The position numbers and the translations under genes are program-made. The notes beneath the pieces are model-generated. The model had not been told where the DNA came from and searched no databases. It saw only the letters and a list, made by a program, of their open reading frames with translations. Below are positions 59,464 to 64,000 of a stretch of 64,000 nucleotides of DNA, one piece after another. The number at the start of each line of letters is the position of its first letter. Within the stretch, counting starts at the first letter, position 1. Source of the DNA: Pseudalkalibacillus sp051842935 (GTDB lineage: Bacteria > Bacillota > Bacilli > Bacillales > Fictibacillaceae); assembly GCF_051842935.1 (NCBI RefSeq), contig NZ_JBPXRR010000003.1:25473-89472 (forward strand). The letters are read 5' to 3'.

Positions 59464-61626
59464 TTGGAAGGAAACAATGAACTCATCAAACAAGTAGCGA
59501 GTGAAACGAAACTTTCCATAAAGTACGTGAAAAACATCATCGACCTTCTGGAAGAAGGGAATACAGTACCGTTCATTGCACGTTATCGTAAAGAATTGAC
59601 AGGTGCCGCAGACGAAGTCCAAATACGGAATGTTTCTGAGGCATGGGAGTATAAAAACAACCTCGAAAAGCGAAAAGAGGAAGTTTTACGTTTAATTGAA
59701 GAACAAGATAAGCTGACGGACGAATTGAGAGCAGAAATACATAACGCCACAAAGCTTCAGCAGGTGGAAGACTTATACCGCCCTTATAAGCAAAAGAAAC
59801 GGACGCGTGCCACGACCGCTAAGGAAAAAGGCTTGGAGCCGTTAGCTAATCTGATCATGGAGCAACCTAAAGGGATTGACCTGGATTCAGAAGCAACAGC
59901 GTTTTTATCAAAGGAAAAAGAAGTACAGTCTGTAGAGGATGCAATCCAAGGAGCAGAAGACATCATCGCAGAATGGGTTTCGGATGACTCGGATAACAGA
60001 ACCTGGATTCGATCACTCACGTTCCAAGAGGGGATCATTGAAACGAAAGTAAAAAAGAAAGAGATGGATGAATCCGACCAAAAAACGTATGAGATGTATT
60101 ACGAATATCAGGAGCCGGTGAAGAAAATCGTCCCCCATCGTACACTTGCTGTGAACCGAGGCGAAAAAGAAGGAGTATTAAGAGTCTCTACTATCGCACC
60201 GGTGGACAAGATTTTGCGAAAGTTGAATGAAAAGTATGTGCAACCAGGCTCCTCTACACGGGAGAACATCGAGCGAGCAATCCTGGATGGCTATAAGCGG
60301 CTCATCGCACCTTCTATCGAACGGGATATCCGAAACGAACTGACGGAAAAAGCAGATGAACAGGCCATCCGGATCTTTTCGGAAAACCTGCGCCATCTGT
60401 TACTACAACCACCATTGAAAGGAAAGATAGCGCTTGGCGTCGACCCGGGGTATAGAACCGGCTGTAAAATTGCAGTCGTAGATGAGACAGGTAAAACATT
60501 GGATGTCAGTGTCATGTATCCAACACCACCTCGTTCCGATATTGAAAAATCCAAGTCCATCCTCAAAGCATTGATTGAAAAGCACGATGTTGAAATCGTT
60601 GCAATCGGCAATGGAACCGGATCTCGGGAAACAGAACAATTCGTAGCGGATCTCATCAAGGAACTCAACCGTCCGCTTGCGTATATCATCGTCAATGAAG
60701 CTGGGGCCAGTGTGTATTCGGCTTCTGATGTAGCCCGACAGGAATTTCCGGACTTGAAAGTAGAAGAAAGAAGTGCGGTATCCATCGCAAGAAGATTGCA
60801 GGATCCGTTATCTGAACTCGTCAAAATCGATCCGAAATCGATTGGCGTCGGACAATATCAACACGATGTCGCGCAAAAACAATTGAACGATTCACTGACT
60901 TTCGTTGTCGAAACGGTCGTAAACCAGGTTGGTGTGAACGTCAATACGGCTTCTCCTTCCTTATTGCAATATGTCGCAGGTCTCTCAAAAACCGTCGCGA
61001 ACAACATCGTCAAGCAGCGGGAGGAAGAAGGGAAGTTCAAGAGCAGGGTCCAATTGAAGAAGATCCCGAGGCTTGGGGCTAAAACCTATGAACAGTGTAT
61101 CGGCTTCCTACGAATCATTGATGGAAAGAATCCACTTGATCAGACTCCGATCCATCCGGAAAGCTATGACGATACGAAAAAGCTTCTTGCGTTACTTGGT
61201 GTAACGGAAAAAGAAATCGGAACAGAAGAGATCCGAACGAAGCTTCAATCTCTAGATATTAAGGAGTACGCTGAAAAACTTGATATTGGCGAACTGACAC
61301 TAAAAGATATCATTGATGCTATTGTGAAGCCATCCAGAGACCCTCGTGATGAAGTGACGAAACCTCTATTGAAGACGGACGTCTTGAAGATGGAGGATCT
61401 GGAAGAAGGAATGGAGCTTGAAGGTACAGTCCGAAATGTCGTAGATTTCGGTGCATTCGTTGACATCGGTGTGAAGCAAGACGGGCTTGTCCATATCTCC
61501 AAGCTAAGTAAGAACTACGTCAAACACCCGATGGACGTTGTACATGTCGGAGAAGTCGTCAAAGTCTGGGTCGAACAAGTCGACCTCCAAAAACAAAGAA
61601 TCGCCTTAACGATGGTAAGTCATTAA
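59464..61626 (+). CDS. tex: Tex-family transcription accessory protein
   Basis: 720 aa with TTG start after GAGGAGGAAC. N-terminal Tex helical domain, a YqgF-like RNase H fold (about 325-450, 'GVDPGYRTGCKIAVVDETG'), helix-hairpin-helix motifs (about 500-560) and a C-terminal S1 RNA-binding domain (about 650-718, 'EGTVRNVVDFGAFVDIGVKQDGLVHIS'). Equivalent to B. subtilis ydcI. Binds nucleic acid in transcription complexes. Confidence 0.95.
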   Translation: MEGNNELIKQVASETKLSIKYVKNIIDLLEEGNTVPFIARYRKELTGAADEVQIRNVSEAWEYKNNLEKRKEEVLRLIEEQDKLTDELRAEIHNATKLQQVEDLYRPYKQKKRTRATTAKEKGLEPLANLIMEQPKGIDLDSEATAFLSKEKEVQSVEDAIQGAEDIIAEWVSDDSDNRTWIRSLTFQEGIIETKVKKKEMDESDQKTYEMYYEYQEPVKKIVPHRTLAVNRGEKEGVLRVSTIAPVDKILRKLNEKYVQPGSSTRENIERAILDGYKRLIAPSIERDIRNELTEKADEQAIRIFSENLRHLLLQPPLKGKIALGVDPGYRTGCKIAVVDETGKTLDVSVMYPTPPRSDIEKSKSILKALIEKHDVEIVAIGNGTGSRETEQFVADLIKELNRPLAYIIVNEAGASVYSASDVARQEFPDLKVEERSAVSIARRLQDPLSELVKIDPKSIGVGQYQHDVAQKQLNDSLTFVVETVVNQVGVNVNTASPSLLQYVAGLSKTVANNIVKQREEEGKFKSRVQLKKIPRLGAKTYEQCIGFLRIIDGKNPLDQTPIHPESYDDTKKLLALLGVTEKEIGTEEIRTKLQSLDIKEYAEKLDIGELTLKDIIDAIVKPSRDPRDEVTKPLLKTDVLKMEDLEEGMELEGTVRNVVDFGAFVDIGVKQDGLVHISKLSKNYVKHPMDVVHVGEVVKVWVEQVDLQKQRIALTMVSH

Positions 61627-61630
61627 AAAC

Positions 61631-61668
61631 AAAAAGCACTGCTTCTTAGGAGCAGTGTTTTTTTCTGT
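61631..61668 (+). terminator. terminator of tex
   Basis: AGCACTGCT / AGCAGTGTT stem and T7. It lies over the stop end of the convergent cmpA gene, so the same bases encode the last residues of CmpA. Confidence 0.85.
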
Positions 61669-61759
61669 AAAAGAACCAACATTGGTTGAGTAATTTGATC
61701 TGATAACGGTCTTTATTGAAGTACGCATTCCTTAACTGCTTTTTGAACCAGTAAGGCAT
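61646..61759 (-). CDS. cmpA: cortex morphogenetic protein CmpA
   Basis: 37 aa, ATG (61757-61759) with GAGGAGGGC upstream. The sequence MPYWFKKQLRNAYFNKD... ending in 'NQCWFFYRKKHCS' is unmistakably CmpA, a small sporulation protein that works with the ClpXP protease in quality control of spore envelope assembly via SpoIVA. Location between tex and sprT is as in B. subtilis. Too short for routine gene finding. Confidence 0.92.
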   Translation of the reverse strand: MPYWFKKQLRNAYFNKDRYQIKLLNQCWFFYRKKHCS

Positions 61760-61793
61760 GTTAGCCCTCCTCACTTTCCTAAGGGTGGTTATT

Positions 61794-61822
61794 AGTCTAT
61801 GTGTCACGGCTTGCCAATGTTC
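61794..61822 (-). promoter_or_regulatory. possible sigma-E promoter of cmpA
   Basis: Minus strand GAACATT (61816-61822), 14 bp, CATAGACT (61794-61801); compare the mother-cell sigma-E consensus KMATATT-N13/14-CATACAHT. cmpA is expected to be expressed in the mother cell. Confidence 0.55.
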
Positions 61823-61896
61823 GTGACTTCTCTTTACTTTTCATTTCAGAAGAGTTTTGGCACAATATATAAGAAGAAGGGGAAGGGTGGATCCAG

Positions 61897-62346
61897 ATGG
61901 AACAGAGCGAGCTTCAGCAATTAGTCGAAGACATCTCATCAAAATACTTCAATAGACCATTTGTGCATGAAGCGCGTTTCAACAATCGATTGAAGACGAC
62001 AGGAGGTCGTTATTTACTCGGTTCCCATGATCTTGAGTTCAACCCTAAACAACTGGAAGTGAACGGAATGGACGCCTTCGTTGGCATCATCAAGCACGAA
62101 CTATGTCACTACCATCTACATTTGCTTGGAAGAGGATATCGCCACCGTGATCAAGATTTTAAGCAGTTGTTGAAGCGAGTGGGCGGCAGTCGTTATTGTC
62201 AGGTGATTCCCGGACAGCGCAGACAAGAACAGGTGAAATACAACTACCTATGTAAAAAGTGCGGGCAACTATACCCGCGTAAGCGGAAGGTCGATACGAG
62301 AAAGTATGGTTGTGGGAAATGTAGAGGCAAATTAATTCTCAAATAG
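61897..62346 (+). CDS. sprT: SprT-like zinc metallopeptidase-domain protein
   Basis: 149 aa. The HExxH zinc site is His67-Glu68-x2-His71 (KHELCHYHLH). C-terminal zinc ribbon with CKKCG and CGKCRGK. Equivalent to B. subtilis ydcK, whose function is unknown. ATG after GGAAGGGTGG. It precedes the tRNA cluster. Confidence 0.9.
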   Translation: MEQSELQQLVEDISSKYFNRPFVHEARFNNRLKTTGGRYLLGSHDLEFNPKQLEVNGMDAFVGIIKHELCHYHLHLLGRGYRHRDQDFKQLLKRVGGSRYCQVIPGQRRQEQVKYNYLCKKCGQLYPRKRKVDTRKYGCGKCRGKLILK

Positions 62347-62454
62347 TCATTGACTAAGACTTTAGATTATGTTACTTTAATTAAGTCGCGATAAGGACAT
62401 GCGTCCTATCGACAAGACAAAGCAAAAAAAGATTTAAAAACATAAAAAAAGATA

Positions 62455-62483
62455 TTGACTTCGGTTTTTATCTGTTGTAAGAT
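62455..62483 (+). promoter_or_regulatory. promoter of the tRNA cluster
   Basis: TTGACT (62455-62460), 17 bp, TAAGAT (62478-62483), 34 bp before the first tRNA. Confidence 0.8.
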
Positions 62484-62517
62484 ACTTATTGTCGCTAAAA
62501 AACGAATCACACTTTAT

Positions 62518-62592
62518 TCCACAGTAGCTCAGTGGTAGAGCTATCGGCTGTTAACCGATCGGTCGCAGGTTCGAGTCCTGCCTGTGGAGCCA
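62518..62592 (+). tRNA. tRNA-Asn (GTT)
   Basis: Cloverleaf with encoded CCA; anticodon GTT in 'GCTGTTAACC'. Confidence 0.97.
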
Positions 62593-62595
62593 TAT

Positions 62596-62686
62596 GGAGA
62601 AGTACCCAAGTGGCTGAAGGGGCGCCCCTGCTAAGGGTGTAGGTCGTGTAAGCGGCGCGAGGGTTCAAATCCCTCCTTCTCCGCCA
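62596..62686 (+). tRNA. tRNA-Ser (GCT)
   Basis: 91-nt class II tRNA with long variable arm, encoded CCA, anticodon GCT. Confidence 0.97.
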
Positions 62687-62703
62687 TTCTAATTATTCAT
62701 TTT

Positions 62704-62778
62704 GGCCCCTTGGTCAAGTGGTTAAGACACCGCCCTTTCACGGCGGTAACACGGGTTCGAATCCCGTAGGGGTCACCA
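62704..62778 (+). tRNA. tRNA-Glu (TTC)
   Basis: Anticodon TTC; acceptor GGCCCC/GGGGTC; encoded CCA. Confidence 0.97.
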
Positions 62779-62802
62779 CTTTTTTTATTGGAGAAATACG
62801 AT

Positions 62803-62878
62803 GGACCCGTGGTGTAGGGGTTAACATGCCTGCCTGTCACGCAGGAGATCGCCGGTTCGAATCCGGTCGGGTCCGCCA
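62803..62878 (+). tRNA. tRNA-Asp (GTC)
   Basis: Anticodon GTC; acceptor GGACCCG/CGGGTCC; encoded CCA. Confidence 0.97.
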
Positions 62879-62906
62879 TTAATATTAAAAATGTTAGTTA
62901 AATCGA

Positions 62907-62981
62907 TGGGCTATAGCCAAGCGGTAAGGCAACGGACTTTGACTCCGTCATGCGTTGGTTCGAATCCAGCTAGCCCAGCCA
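62907..62981 (+). tRNA. tRNA-Gln (TTG)
   Basis: Anticodon TTG; acceptor TGGGCTA/TAGCCCA; encoded CCA. Confidence 0.97.
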
Positions 62982-62987
62982 TTTAAC

Positions 62988-63063
62988 GAGCCATTAGCTC
63001 AGTCGGTAGAGCATCTGACTTTTAATCAGAGGGTCGAAGGTTCGAGTCCTTCATGGCTCACCA
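62988..63063 (+). tRNA. tRNA-Lys (TTT)
   Basis: Anticodon TTT; acceptor GAGCCAT/ATGGCTC; encoded CCA. Confidence 0.97.
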
Positions 63064-63071
63064 CTTTCTTT

Positions 63072-63157
63072 GCGGGTGTGGCGGAATTGGCAGACGCGCT
63101 AGACTTAGGATCTAGTGTCCTTGCGACGTGGGGGTTCAAGTCCCTCCACCCGCACCA
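63072..63157 (+). tRNA. tRNA-Leu (TAG)
   Basis: 86-nt class II tRNA, anticodon TAG, encoded CCA. Confidence 0.97.
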
Positions 63158-63220
63158 TTATTCATTAAATGGTGCAACACGGTTTTACAGAAAAGCATCG
63201 CTAGTTTGAATATCCATTTA

Positions 63221-63306
63221 GCGGTCGTGGCGGAATGGCAGACGCGCTAGCTTGAGGGGCTAGTGGGTGTATACCCGTGGAGGTTCGAGTCCTCTCGACC
63301 GCACCA
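63221..63306 (+). tRNA. tRNA-Leu (GAG)
   Basis: Class II tRNA, anticodon loop TTGAGGG (GAG), encoded CCA. Very similar ends to the preceding tRNA-Leu. Confidence 0.96.
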
Positions 63307-63336
63307 TATAAATTTCATATCTCATTTCATTAACAT

Positions 63337-63413
<77 letters not shown>

Positions 63414-63417
63414 TTTA

Positions 63418-63494
63418 CGGGAAGTGGCTCAGCTTGGTAGAGCACCTGGTTTGGGACCAGGGGGTCGCAGGTTCAAATCCTGTCTTCCCGACCA
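63418..63494 (+). tRNA. tRNA-Pro (TGG)
   Basis: Anticodon TGG; acceptor CGGGAAG/CTTCCCG; encoded CCA. Confidence 0.97.
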
Positions 63495-63502
63495 TCATAT
63501 AT

Positions 63503-63576
63503 GCGGGTGTAGTTTAGTGGTAAAACAAGAGCCTTCCAAGCTCTGGTCGTGAGTTCGATTCTCATCACCCGCTCCA
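63503..63576 (+). tRNA. tRNA-Gly (TCC)
   Basis: Anticodon TCC in loop CTTCCAA; acceptor GCGGGTG/CACCCGC; encoded CCA. Confidence 0.97.
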
Positions 63577-63586
63577 TTCAAATTAT

Positions 63587-63663
<77 letters not shown>

Positions 63664-63759
63664 TTTATACAACTCCTTCGAAATATAGAGCCTTTCAATT
63701 CACGTTGATTCTCTTTATGATCGATTTCAAACAAGACAAAAACTTTCTCAAAAAAGTTA

Positions 63760-63789
63760 TTGACACTGTAGTTGCGAAAATGGTACATT
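63760..63789 (+). promoter_or_regulatory. rRNA operon promoter
   Basis: TTGACA (63760-63765), 18 bp, TACATT (63784-63789). The leader that follows carries the antitermination-type segment GCTCTTTGAAAACTGAACA (about 63823-63842). Confidence 0.8.
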
Positions 63790-63920
63790 GCTTAAGTCGC
63801 CAAAAAAACGACGACATACAAACAGCTCTTTGAAAACTGAACAAAAGCCAAGCGTGAAACGGGTTTTTATATAAAAACCCCGAATCAATTTCGATTTACA
63901 TTTAATGAGCAATCAAACAC

Positions 63921-64000
63921 TTTATTGGAGAGTTTGATCCTGGCTCAGGACGAACGCTGGCGGCGTGCCTAATACATGCAAGTCGAGCGGATCAATGGGG
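63921..64000 (+). rRNA. 16S ribosomal RNA, 5' end only
   Basis: TTTATTGGAGAGTTTGATCC and the 'TGGCTCAGGACGAACGCTGG' region mark the beginning of bacterial 16S rRNA; it continues past the right edge. Confidence 0.98.

Overview
The window comes from a spore-forming, flagellated member of the Bacillaceae (low-GC Gram-positive). The evidence is a GerA-type germination receptor operon, the cortex protein CmpA, a complete rsbRSTUVW-sigB-rsbX stress module, T-box control of argS and Bacillus-type Shine-Dalgarno sites. The right third follows the gene order known around B. subtilis alr-ndoA-sigB-tex (ydbS, ydbT, rhomboid, acpS, ydcC, alr, ndoAI, ndoA, rsb/sigB, tex, cmpA, sprT, tRNAs, rRNA). I cannot name the species.

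Layout. 1-8 kb: partial foldase-like lipoprotein, HD-GYP phosphodiesterase, argG-argH behind ARG boxes, membrane proteins and a peptidase E-like protein. 8-10.7 kb: cadC-cadA metal-efflux operon, flanked by two copies of an intergenic repeat; cadA has an in-frame TGA exactly at the first Cys of its N-terminal metal-binding CXXC. 10.7-15.4 kb: a sulfane-sulfur (cst-like) operon: CstR repressor, two DsrE-like proteins, rhodanese, TusA-rhodanese, rhodanese-persulfide dioxygenase, TusA and a TauE exporter, with five copies of a CstR-type palindrome. 15.4-24.5 kb: small Cys-rich protein, methyltransferase, ResA-like thioredoxin, DUF302 protein, a type I toxin/antisense RNA pair, nadE, a haem-like membrane protein, the cyanophycin pair cphB-cphA and an SDR. 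24.5-40.7 kb: germination receptor operon, a SigX-like ECF sigma/anti-sigma pair, motAB behind a sigma-D promoter, glutamate dehydrogenase, a 20-bp tandem repeat array, an LtaS-type enzyme, T-box-argS, a VOC protein, a second ECF sigma/anti-sigma pair and 3-methyladenine glycosylase.

40.7-42.3 kb holds what I consider the most novel system: an NprR-like HTH-TPR regulator followed by a secreted pro-peptide with five HDNNPP repeats, apparently a multi-copy peptide quorum-sensing cassette of AT-rich, possibly acquired DNA. 42.5-49.6 kb: unknown protein, Nudix, DD-carboxypeptidase, YdbS/YdbT PH-domain proteins, and a three-gene operon of a helical sensor-like protein, a B12-binding protein and an RsbR-like STAS protein that may feed the stressosome. 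49.6-62.4 kb is the conserved alr-mazEF-sigB-tex block. 62.5-64 kb holds 12 tRNA genes and the start of a 16S rRNA.

How the genes work together: arginine synthesis (argGH), arginine charging (argS) and cyanophycin (an Arg/Asp polymer made by cphA and cut by cphB) form a nitrogen theme together with glutamate dehydrogenase. The cad and cst operons are adjacent thiol/metal stress systems. The B12-STAS operon and rsb/sigB form the stress-signalling theme.
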